Assembly: GCA_965277615.1 (NCBI GenBank) | Contig: CBDIDG010000006.1 | Coordinates: 1,488,001 to 1,552,000 of the forward strand | Direction: 5' to 3' | Origin: Bog-532 sp965277615 | GTDB lineage: Bacteria; Actinomycetota; Actinomycetes; Streptosporangiales; Streptosporangiaceae | Length of the DNA: 64,000 bases | Part shown: positions 51,050 to 57,877 of the stretch, piece by piece | Layout: every line of letters starts with the position of its first letter | Position numbering within the stretch: position 1 is the first letter of the stretch | The notes under the pieces: generated by a model | Seen by the model: only the letters and a program-made list of their open reading frames with translations | What the model was told of the DNA's origin: nothing | The model's database searches: none | Position numbers and translations under genes: made by a program

Positions 51050-52235
51050 GGAAGGCCCGTTCGGCCTGGTTGCCGGTCAGGGCGAGGGCCTCCTCGTAGG
51101 CCTGCGCCGCCTCGGGCCAGTGCCCGAGCTGGCGCAGGAAGTCGGCCCGGGCCGCGCTGAGGTAGCCGTAGGTGGCCAGCGCCGGGTCGGCCAGGATCGG
51201 CGCCAGCGCGTCCAGGCCGGCCGCCGGGCCGTCCCGCAGGCCGATCGCGACCGCCCGGTTGAGCTCGACCACCGGGGAGGGCCACAGCCGGCGCAGCACG
51301 TCGTACAGCGCAGTGATCTCGGCCCAGTCGGTGTCCGGCCAGGCCGGCGCCTCGGCGTGGGTAGCGGCGATCGCGGCCTCGACCGCGTACCTGGTCGGCC
51401 CCCCGCGCCGCAGGGCGTCGGTCAGCAGCCCGGTGCCCTCGCTGATCAGCTGCCGGTCCCAGCGCGTGCGATCCTGCTCCGAGAGCAGCAGCAGGCGGCC
51501 GTCCGCGGACACCCGGGTCTGCGCGCGGGCGTCGATGAGCAGCAGCAGCGCCAGCAGAGCGCTGATGTCGGCCTGGTTGGGCATGAGCAGGTGCAGCAGG
51601 CGCGCCAGGCTGATCGCGCTGTCGACCAGGTCCCGGCGGGCCAGCCGCGGCCCCTCGGGCGCGGTGTGGCCGGTGGTGAAGATCAGGTGGACGACCTCGA
51701 GCACCACGCTGACCCGCTCGTCAAGCTGGTCCGGTGACGGCACCCGGTAGGGGATGCGGGCGGCGCTGATCTTCTTCTTGGCCCGGGTGATGCGCGCGGC
51801 CATGGTCGGTTCCCGGACCAGGAAGGCCCGGGCCACCTCGGCCGTGGACAGGCCGCACACCAGGCGCAGGGTCAGCGCGATCTGGGCGTCGCCCGACAGC
51901 GCCGGGTGACAGCAGGTGAAGATGAGCCGGAGCCGGCCGTCATCACCGAACCCGGTCTCGGGCCCCGGCTCGGTCTGCTCCGGGACCAGCAGCGGCATCG
52001 CCCGGCGGAACGCGGACTCCCGGCGCAGCACGTCCCGGGCCCGGTTCCGCGCCGTCGTGGTGAGCCAGGCGCCGGGGCGATCGGGGACGCCGTGGTCGGG
52101 CCAGGCCCGCAGGGCCTGCTCGTAGGCGTCCTGCGTGCACTCCTCGGCCAGGTCGAGGTCGTGGGTGAGCAGGGCGGTGGTGGCGAGCACCTGGGTCCAG
52201 TCGCGGCGGTGCGCTTCCGCGACCGCCGCGACCAC
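51009..52235 (-). CDS. ECF42-type RNA polymerase sigma factor with TPR-like C terminus
   Basis: A 408-residue sigma factor: region 2 (LAEECTQDAYEQALRAWPD, GAWLTTTARNRARDVLRR), region 4 (ALSGDAQIALTLRLVCGLS, TAEVARAFLVREPTMAARI) and a ~230-residue C-terminal helical extension typical of ECF42 (SALLALLLLIDARAQTR; ATYGYLSAARADFLRQLGHW). In this class the extension controls activity in place of an anti-sigma factor, and the partner is a DGPF protein, present here 16 bases upstream. GTG 52235 start. The methyltransferase end overlaps its 3' end. Confidence 0.9.
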   Translation of the reverse strand: MVAAVAEAHRRDWTQVLATTALLTHDLDLAEECTQDAYEQALRAWPDHGVPDRPGAWLTTTARNRARDVLRRESAFRRAMPLLVPEQTEPGPETGFGDDGRLRLIFTCCHPALSGDAQIALTLRLVCGLSTAEVARAFLVREPTMAARITRAKKKISAARIPYRVPSPDQLDERVSVVLEVVHLIFTTGHTAPEGPRLARRDLVDSAISLARLLHLLMPNQADISALLALLLLIDARAQTRVSADGRLLLLSEQDRTRWDRQLISEGTGLLTDALRRGGPTRYAVEAAIAATHAEAPAWPDTDWAEITALYDVLRRLWPSPVVELNRAVAIGLRDGPAAGLDALAPILADPALATYGYLSAARADFLRQLGHWPEAAQAYEEALALTGNQAERAFLTQRLTEVRAHRG

Positions 52236-52251
52236 CCCAGGGCCCGGCTGG

Positions 52252-52608
52252 TCAGCCGTGGTCCACCACCGGCCGGATCTCCACCCCGCTGTGGCTGTGC
52301 TGCACTTCCGGCAGCATCGACGCGGCCTTGATCGCCCCGTCGAGGTCGGACGCTTCGATCACGTAGTAACCGCCGAGCGCTTCCTTGGTCTCCAGGAACG
52401 GGCCGTCGGTCACGGAGATGCCACCAGAGCCGTCCGAGCGCAGCGTGGTGGCGGTCGACTCCGCTTCCAGCTGCGCACCGTCAACGAGCGCCGAGCCCGC
52501 GGTGGCCGCGAAGGTCCCGTGGGCGGCCATGTGGGCTTCGGCCTGCGCCGGGGTCATCGCGTTCCACTGCTCGGTCTCACCGAAGATCAGGAGCATGTAC
52601 TTCGCCAT
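52252..52608 (-). CDS. YCII/DGPF-domain protein, partner of the ECF42 sigma factor
   Basis: A 118-residue ferredoxin-like protein with KYMLLIFGETEQWN and the name-giving DGPF in VTDGPFLETKEALGGYYV. DGPF proteins are regularly co-encoded with ECF42 sigma factors and are often their targets; biochemical role unknown. It leads the two-gene unit with the sigma factor. ATG 52608; no distinct ribosome site seen. Confidence 0.9.
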   Translation of the reverse strand: MAKYMLLIFGETEQWNAMTPAQAEAHMAAHGTFAATAGSALVDGAQLEAESTATTLRSDGSGGISVTDGPFLETKEALGGYYVIEASDLDGAIKAASMLPEVQHSHSGVEIRPVVDHG

Positions 52609-52646
52609 AGCTGATGTCCCATCGTGTCCGGGCCCGGCGGGCCCTG

Positions 52647-53270
52647 CTATCCATACGACGACTGGCGCGGGGCGCTAATCGACAGGAGGCGGTCAATTTC
52701 TGCCGCCAGGGTGGCGGGGGCCAGCGGGTGGACCTGCTGCTGGACGATCGAGCCGAGCAGCCACGACAAGAGCGCGTTGGCGGCCTGGGCCGGATCGGGG
52801 CCGGGACGGCCGGTGGGGTCGGGCTGCTGGGCCAGCAGCTCAACCAGCAGGTCAACCAGCAGGTCGCGGACGGCGTCGAGCATGGCCGCGACCGGCGCCG
52901 GGGCCTGGCGGCGGCTGGCCGCGATCCAGTACTCGAACCACAGATACGCGGCGTGCGGCTGGTCCGCGAACGTGTCCAGGTAGGCCTGCACCACCGCGTG
53001 CAGCCGCCGGTACGGGTCGCGATGGTGCTCGGCGGTCTGGCGCAGCGCCACCAGCATGGCCTCGACGTGGGCCGCGACGGCCAGGTCGATGATCTCGTCC
53101 ATGCTGGCGAAGTAGTAGTTGATCGCGCTCTTGGTCAGCGGGCTGGCGTCGGCCACGGCCCGAGCCGTGCAGCCGGCCAGCCCGTCGCGGGCCAGCACCT
53201 CCCGCGCCGCCTCGATGATCTGGCGCCGCTTGCTGTCCTGGTTCGGTGAGATCACGGTCCCGGTGCGCAC
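52647..53270 (-). CDS. TetR-family regulator
   Basis: A 207-residue protein with a TetR HTH (RRQIIEAAREVLARDGLAG, TARAVADASPLTKSAINYYF) and a BetI-like C-terminal ligand domain with Leu-rich dimer helices (LLVDLLVELLAQQ). GTG 53270 follows TACAGT by six bases, a leaderless layout. The 123-base divergent region to the SnoaL-like gene carries two operator-like palindromes, so it probably represses that gene and perhaps itself. Confidence 0.88.
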   Translation of the reverse strand: MRTGTVISPNQDSKRRQIIEAAREVLARDGLAGCTARAVADASPLTKSAINYYFASMDEIIDLAVAAHVEAMLVALRQTAEHHRDPYRRLHAVVQAYLDTFADQPHAAYLWFEYWIAASRRQAPAPVAAMLDAVRDLLVDLLVELLAQQPDPTGRPGPDPAQAANALLSWLLGSIVQQQVHPLAPATLAAEIDRLLSISAPRQSSYG

Positions 53271-53276
53271 GGGTCG

Positions 53277-53282
53277 ACTGTA
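53277..53282 (-). promoter_or_regulatory. leaderless-type -10 (TACAGT) for the TetR gene
   Basis: TACAGT on the minus strand ends six bases before GTG 53270. Confidence 0.5.
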
Positions 53283-53310
53283 GCTGAGGCAGGACGGCCG
53301 ACCTAGTAAT

Positions 53311-53346
53311 CAGGACAATGGTCCTGTAAGTTGGGACACGTGTCCT
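53311..53346. promoter_or_regulatory. two tandem TetR operator palindromes
   Basis: AGGACAATGGTCCT (53312-53325) and GGGACACGTGTCCT (53333-53346) share RGGAC-N4-GTCCT. Their centres are 21 bp apart, two helical turns, so two dimers would sit on one face. The inner part of the second, GGACACGTGTCC, is a perfect 12-bp palindrome. They lie between the divergent TetR and SnoaL-like genes. Confidence 0.65.
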
Positions 53347-53393
53347 AGTCGCGAGTCAGCGCGGCGCGGCGTCATTAAAGATGAAGGAGCGTC

Positions 53394-53765
53394 ATGGACC
53401 GTGAGACCAGTAAAGACCTCATTCGCACGATGATTAATGAGGTCTTCAACGCGGGGCGGGCCGACCGGCTGCCGGAGTTCTTCGCCGCGGGGATGCAAGC
53501 CGAGGCGGCCGGGCTGCAGCAGCTGCTGACCGCGGCGTTCCCGGATCTGCGGGTCCGGATCGATGACCTGATCGCCGAGGAGGACAAGGTGGCGGCCCGG
53601 CTGCTGTTCTCGGGCACGCACCAGGGGCCGTTCCGGGATTTCGCGCCGACCGGCCGGCCGGTCAGCTTCGGCGCGATCCGGATCTACCAGCTGGCGGACG
53701 GGAAGGTCACCGGCAGCTGGGCCTACCAGGACTCGCTCGGCTTGGTCCAGCAGTTGCGCAGCTGA
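53394..53765 (+). CDS. SnoaL-like polyketide-cyclase/ester-cyclase family protein
   Basis: A 123-residue NTF2-fold protein: DLIRTMINEVFNAGRADRLP, AAFPDLRVRIDDLIAEEDKV, THQGPFRDFAPTGRPVSFG and IYQLADGKVTGSWAYQD, typical of the SnoaL/ester cyclase group; most such stand-alone proteins have no known reaction. AAGGAG lies seven bases before ATG 53394. It is the probable target of the TetR regulator. Confidence 0.83.
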   Translation: MDRETSKDLIRTMINEVFNAGRADRLPEFFAAGMQAEAAGLQQLLTAAFPDLRVRIDDLIAEEDKVAARLLFSGTHQGPFRDFAPTGRPVSFGAIRIYQLADGKVTGSWAYQDSLGLVQQLRS

Positions 53766-53815
53766 TCCGGGTCCGCGGATGGGATCCGGGCCAGGTCAAC
53801 GTACCGGCAGCCTGC

Positions 53816-54355
53816 TCAGTACTGCGGTTCGTAGGTCGTCTTCACGATCTTCGAGAACGTCTTGACCGCGGCGAGCCGCAGCTTGGCGGCCTGGCCGTCG
53901 CGGAAGAACTGCTTGCCGCTCCCGGCGAGGACGGGATAGACGGACAGGTCGATCACGTCGATCAACTGGGCCCGCAGCAGCGTCTCCCCGAGGAGGCCGT
54001 GGCCGAAGATCAGCAGGTCTCCTCCTTCCTGCTGCTTGAGCCGGGTCACCTCGGCGACGGCGTCGCCCCGGACAAGGGTCGAGTTGTTCCAGTCGGCGCG
54101 GCCCAGCGTCGAGCTGAAGACGTATTTCGGGATGGCGTTCAGGCGGCCGGCCCAGGGGTGGGCCCTGCCGCCCCCATAGAGCTGCGCGAAAATCTGGTAG
54201 GTGCTACGGCCGAACAGCATCGCATCGCACTCCGTCAGCAGGCCAAGACCGTCGCGCACGTAGGCGTCGTCCTGGTATTCCATGAAGCCCCGGACCACGG
54301 ACTCATCGAAGACGCCGTCCGCCGAGACCAGGGTGTACTCGATCACATTCCGCAT
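53816..54355 (-). CDS. dihydrofolate-reductase-like (RibD C-terminal domain) protein
   Basis: A 179-residue protein: MRNVIEYTLVSADGVFDES at the start, CDAMLFGRSTYQIFAQLYG, KYVFSSTLGRADWNNSTLV, GGDLLIFGHGLLGETLL and VIDLSVYPVLAGSGKQFF. This is the YyaP/RibD-C reductase group, NADPH-binding, substrates mostly unknown. It is divergent from the second ECF sigma gene, as such proteins often are. Confidence 0.85.
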   Translation of the reverse strand: MRNVIEYTLVSADGVFDESVVRGFMEYQDDAYVRDGLGLLTECDAMLFGRSTYQIFAQLYGGGRAHPWAGRLNAIPKYVFSSTLGRADWNNSTLVRGDAVAEVTRLKQQEGGDLLIFGHGLLGETLLRAQLIDVIDLSVYPVLAGSGKQFFRDGQAAKLRLAAVKTFSKIVKTTYEPQY

Positions 54356-54536
54356 TTCGCTGTTCCTTCAGACCAGGGCCGGCGGCACACCGGCACTTGC
54401 TGTCACTGTCACCGTCACCGGAGGTAGATCCCGGCTGGCCCGGAAACCGGGCGGCCCGGAACCGCCCAGTTTGCGGCCCGCGCGGGGTCTTTACTGATGG
54501 GAACCTTGCGACGTACCGATTGAAGACCCGGGTGAA

Positions 54537-55544
54537 GTGACTACGGACCTGCTGACCCGGGCCCGGGCTGGCGACCAGGAGGCGTTCCGCCAGCTGGTCG
54601 AGCCGTACCGGCCCCACCTGCAGCTGCACTGCTATCGCGTCCTCGGGTCCGTTCACGACGCGGAGGACGCCCTGCAGGAGACCTTGCTGTCCGCCTGGCT
54701 GGGCCTCGGCGGCTTCGAGGAGCGGGCGTCGGTCCGGACGTGGCTCTACCGGATCGCGACAAACTGCTGCCTGAAGGCGCAGCGCTCACGACGGCGGCGC
54801 CAGAGCGCGGGCAGCTCAGCGTCCTGGCCTGACCTGCCCGAGCCGACCCGGCTCGGGCAGGTGCTCTGGCTCGAGCCCTACCCTGACCTCTTCCTCGATC
54901 AGCTCAAGGACACCTCCCCCGGGCCAGCGGCGCGTTTCGAAGCCCGGGAAGCCGTCTCGCTGGCCTTCGTGACCGCGTTGCAGCTGCTGCCGCCCCGCCA
55001 GCGTGCCGTGCTGATCCTGCGCGACGTGCTGGGATTCCGCGCCCGCGAGGTGGCGCAGGTCCTTGACTCGACCGAAGAGTCGGTGACCAGCGCCCTCAAG
55101 CGGGCCCGCGCTACGCTGCAGCGCGAGCTCCCTACGTCGCAGGAGCAGGAGCAACCACCGGCGCCGGGCTCCGCCGCCGAGCGGAAGCTGGTCGAGCGGT
55201 TCACCGCGGTCTTCGAGGCCAAGGATGTCCACGGCATCGTCGGCCTCCTGACCGAGGACGTCTGGCTGACCATGCCCCCCATACCGCTCGAATGGCAGGG
55301 TCGCGACCTGGCGGACCGGTTCCTGACCGCGACGGCGACCTGGCCCACCCCGCCTAGGCTGGTCGCGACGCGGGCCAACGGCCAGCCCGCATTCGGCCTC
55401 TACGTCCGCGACCCGCAGGCTCCCGTCGCGCACGCGATCGGGCTGCTGGTCCTCACCCTGGCGGGCGACCGGATCGGTGCGATGACGCGATTCGACCCCA
55501 GCATGCTGGCCTTCATGGGGCTGCCACGAACCCTCCCGGACTGA
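54537..55544 (+). CDS. ECF sigma factor with C-terminal SnoaL-like domain
   Basis: A 335-residue sigma factor. Region 2 is AFRQLVEPYRPHLQLHCYRV, GSVHDAEDALQETLLSAWLG and VRTWLYRIATNCCLKAQRSR; region 4 is LLPPRQRAVLILRDVLGFRA with STEESVTSALKRARATLQ. After residue ~210 is a SnoaL/NTF2-like domain (KLVERFTAVFEAKDVHGIVG; DVWLTMPPIPLEWQGRD), a fusion found in the SigJ/ECF41-56-like groups, where it controls polymerase binding without an anti-sigma. GTG 54537 start. A stem-loop follows the stop. Confidence 0.88.
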   Translation: MTTDLLTRARAGDQEAFRQLVEPYRPHLQLHCYRVLGSVHDAEDALQETLLSAWLGLGGFEERASVRTWLYRIATNCCLKAQRSRRRRQSAGSSASWPDLPEPTRLGQVLWLEPYPDLFLDQLKDTSPGPAARFEAREAVSLAFVTALQLLPPRQRAVLILRDVLGFRAREVAQVLDSTEESVTSALKRARATLQRELPTSQEQEQPPAPGSAAERKLVERFTAVFEAKDVHGIVGLLTEDVWLTMPPIPLEWQGRDLADRFLTATATWPTPPRLVATRANGQPAFGLYVRDPQAPVAHAIGLLVLTLAGDRIGAMTRFDPSMLAFMGLPRTLPD

Positions 55545-55565
55545 GGAGACGCCCGAGCTCCTCAG
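55541..55565 (+). terminator. stem-loop at the end of the ECF sigma gene
   Basis: CTGAGGAG (55541-55548) and CTCCTCAG (55558-55565), perfect 8-bp arms with a nine-base loop. The left arm includes the stop codon. It also lies 23 bases from the convergent aroA stop, so it may serve both. Confidence 0.55.
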
Positions 55566-55588
55566 CCCGGTCGATGCTTCGCTCCGGC

Positions 55589-56824
55589 CTAGAGGCCCCA
55601 CTCCTGGCGGAGGGAGGCCAGGACCTGGTGGAAGTCGGGGAACGTCTTCTTCACGCAGTCGGGGTCGTCCAGGACGATGCCGGGGGTCCGCAGGCCGGTG
55701 ACGGAGAAGCTCATCGCGATGCGGTGGTCGCCGTGGCAGTCGATGGTGGCGCCCTTGGGGTCGCCGGGCCAGATCTCGATCCAGTCGGGGCCGGTGGCGA
55801 CCTCGATGCCGAGGCGGCGGAGGTTGACCGCGCAGGCTTCCAGCCGGTCGGACTCCTTGACCCGGGTGTTGGCCACGTCGACGATGCGGACCGGGGCGTC
55901 GGCGAACGGGGCGATGGCGGCCAGCGTTGGCATGGTGTCGGAGATGTCGCGCAGGTTGAACTCGGCCCCGTGCAGCGTCCCGGTCCCGGTCACGGCCAGC
56001 CCGTCCGGCCAGACCTCCACGGTCGCGCCCATCCGCTTAAGCACCCGGGCGAAGGCCACGTCCCCCTGCAGCGAGTCGACGCCCAGGCCGGGCACCAGCG
56101 CGGTCTGCCCGGTGATCGCGGCGGCGGCGAAGAAGTAACTGGCGGCCGAGGCGTCCGGCTCGATCGAGAAGCTGCGGGCCGCGTACCCGCCCGGCTTGAC
56201 CGTGAACGTGTCGCCGTCCCGGGTCACCTTCGCCCCGAACTGGCGCATCATCCGCACCGTCATCTCCACGTACGGGGCGGACACCATGCCGGTCACGGCG
56301 ATGGTCAGGCCCTCGCGGGCCAGCGGCGCCGCCATCAGCAGCGCGGTCAGGAACTGGGAGGACACGCTGGCGTCCAGCGTCACCGCTCCCCCGGTCAGCC
56401 CGTCCGAGGTCACGGTGAGGGGCAGGTGCCCGTCGGCACCCTCGGAGGTGACGGTCACGCCCAGTTCGCGCAGCGCGGCGAGCATCGGCCCGACCGGGCG
56501 CCGGCGCAACTGAGCCGAGGCGTCGAAGCGGTAGGTCCCGTGCCCGGCCGCGGCCAGCGCGGGCAGGAACCGGGCGGCGGTCCCGGCGTCCCGGCAGTAG
56601 ACCTCGGCCGAGGTGGCCGGCGGCCCGCTGGGGCTGCCCATGACCACCACGTCGCCGCCGGAGTTCTGCACCTGGTAGCCAAGCTCGGTGAGCCCGTCGG
56701 TGAACGCCTCGGTGTCGTCGGAGAGCAGCGGCCGCTGCAGATAGCTCAGCCCGGAGGAACAAGCGCCGAGGAACAGCGCCCGCGCGGTGATCGACTTTGA
56801 CCCCGGAATCCTTACCTCAGCCAC
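55589..56824 (-). CDS. aroA: 3-phosphoshikimate 1-carboxyvinyltransferase (EPSP synthase)
   Basis: A 411-residue EPSP synthase: PGSKSITARALFLGA (shikimate phosphate/PEP Lys), YCRDAGTAARFLPALAA (the glyphosate-relevant loop), VANTRVKESDRLEACAVNL and CHGDHRIAMSFSVTGL signatures. It joins shikimate 3-phosphate and PEP in aromatic amino-acid synthesis. GTG 56824 is chosen because TAGGCT lies eight bases upstream and longer frames would run into the SGNH gene. The N terminus is therefore short, starting directly at the first strand. Confidence 0.93.
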   Translation of the reverse strand: MAEVRIPGSKSITARALFLGACSSGLSYLQRPLLSDDTEAFTDGLTELGYQVQNSGGDVVVMGSPSGPPATSAEVYCRDAGTAARFLPALAAAGHGTYRFDASAQLRRRPVGPMLAALRELGVTVTSEGADGHLPLTVTSDGLTGGAVTLDASVSSQFLTALLMAAPLAREGLTIAVTGMVSAPYVEMTVRMMRQFGAKVTRDGDTFTVKPGGYAARSFSIEPDASAASYFFAAAAITGQTALVPGLGVDSLQGDVAFARVLKRMGATVEVWPDGLAVTGTGTLHGAEFNLRDISDTMPTLAAIAPFADAPVRIVDVANTRVKESDRLEACAVNLRRLGIEVATGPDWIEIWPGDPKGATIDCHGDHRIAMSFSVTGLRTPGIVLDDPDCVKKTFPDFHQVLASLRQEWGL

Positions 56825-56832
56825 AACCAGCC

Positions 56833-56838
56833 AGCCTA
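56833..56838 (-). promoter_or_regulatory. leaderless-type -10 (TAGGCT) for aroA
   Basis: TAGGCT on the minus strand ends eight bases before GTG 56824; the same hexamer serves hemY and its divergent neighbour. Confidence 0.45.
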
Positions 56839-56859
56839 GCGTGTCAGTCCGGGGCGCGA

Positions 56860-57825
56860 TCAGCGCAGCGCGGCCTCGATCTCGCGGGCCATGGCCGCCT
56901 CCCCCAGCGCGTTGGGGTGCAGGGGCAGCGCGGCCGAGGTGGGGATGAGGCCTTCCACCCACTTGGTGCCCGCGCGCTGGCAGGCGTCGTGGCCGATGCC
57001 CGGCGTGTAGGTGTCCACGAACGTGGCCCCGGCCCGGGCCGCCTGAGCCTTGAGCATGGCGTTGAGTCCCGTCTCCACGCCGCGCAGGTAGGGCAGGTCA
57101 CCGCGGGCGACGGTCACCTCGGGCCAGCAGCCGTTACCGCGCACCGGCAAGATGTCCGGGTAACCGACGACCAGCAGGCGAGCGTGCGGCGCCCGCTGCC
57201 GGATGGTGGCCAACGCCGCCGCGACCTCGGGCGCGGCCTGGGCGACGGCCTGGGCCAGCTGGTCGGGGCCGCCCTTGGTGTAGTGCTGGCGGCACGGGTC
57301 CCCGGTCAGATTGGTCAGGCTGAGTTCCCCGCAGGTGGTGGCGATCCCGCTGAAGCCGATGTCGTCGCCGCCGATCTGGACGGTGACCAGCCGGTCCGCG
57401 GCGGACAGCGCGTCCAGCTGGGCCGGGCTGGCCGGCCCGCTGGTGTGCTGGGCCCGGCTCAGGTCGCGGGTGGTGGCCCCGAAGCAGCTGACGTTGGTCA
57501 GCCGGGCCGACGCGCCGAGGGCCGCCGCGACCAGGTACGGGTAGTCGCTGGCCGAGCGCTGGCACACCCTGGCGGCGGCGTCGCTCAGCCGGGACGAGAC
57601 CGGTGCCGCGGTGAACGAGTCCCCCAGCGCCACATAGGGACCCGATGGCGACGTCACGGTCTGGTGGTGGCTGGGGGCCGCGGCCGCAGTGCCCGGGGCG
57701 ACCGGGGTAGACGGGGTGGAGGGGGTGACGCGGGGGCGAGCCGCTGAACTCGATGAGGAACAGGCGGCCAGCAGGACCAGCAGCAGCAAACCGGCGATCA
57801 GGGAGCAGCAGCGGCGCGCGGTCAC
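56860..57825 (-). CDS. SGNH-hydrolase lipoprotein (secreted esterase/lipase)
   Basis: A 321-residue protein. The signal peptide ends in a lipobox (LLLLVLLAAC, lipidated Cys near 21), followed by a Ser/Thr/Pro linker. The SGNH core has block I YVALGDSFTAAP with the catalytic Ser, block III as IGGDDIGF (Asp in place of the usual Asn) and block V LPLHPNALGE with the catalytic His. It should be an ester hydrolase anchored outside the membrane. The GTG 57825 start follows TACCGT by six bases. Confidence 0.87.
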   Translation of the reverse strand: MTARRCCSLIAGLLLLVLLAACSSSSSAARPRVTPSTPSTPVAPGTAAAAPSHHQTVTSPSGPYVALGDSFTAAPVSSRLSDAAARVCQRSASDYPYLVAAALGASARLTNVSCFGATTRDLSRAQHTSGPASPAQLDALSAADRLVTVQIGGDDIGFSGIATTCGELSLTNLTGDPCRQHYTKGGPDQLAQAVAQAAPEVAAALATIRQRAPHARLLVVGYPDILPVRGNGCWPEVTVARGDLPYLRGVETGLNAMLKAQAARAGATFVDTYTPGIGHDACQRAGTKWVEGLIPTSAALPLHPNALGEAAMAREIEAALR

Positions 57826-57831
57826 CCCCAC

Positions 57832-57837
57832 ACGGTA
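57832..57837 (-). promoter_or_regulatory. leaderless-type -10 (TACCGT) for the SGNH lipoprotein
   Basis: TACCGT on the minus strand ends six bases before GTG 57825. Confidence 0.5.
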
Positions 57838-57877
57838 CGCGGGCCGGGAAAGGGAACGGCCGGCCCGCGCGGCGGGA

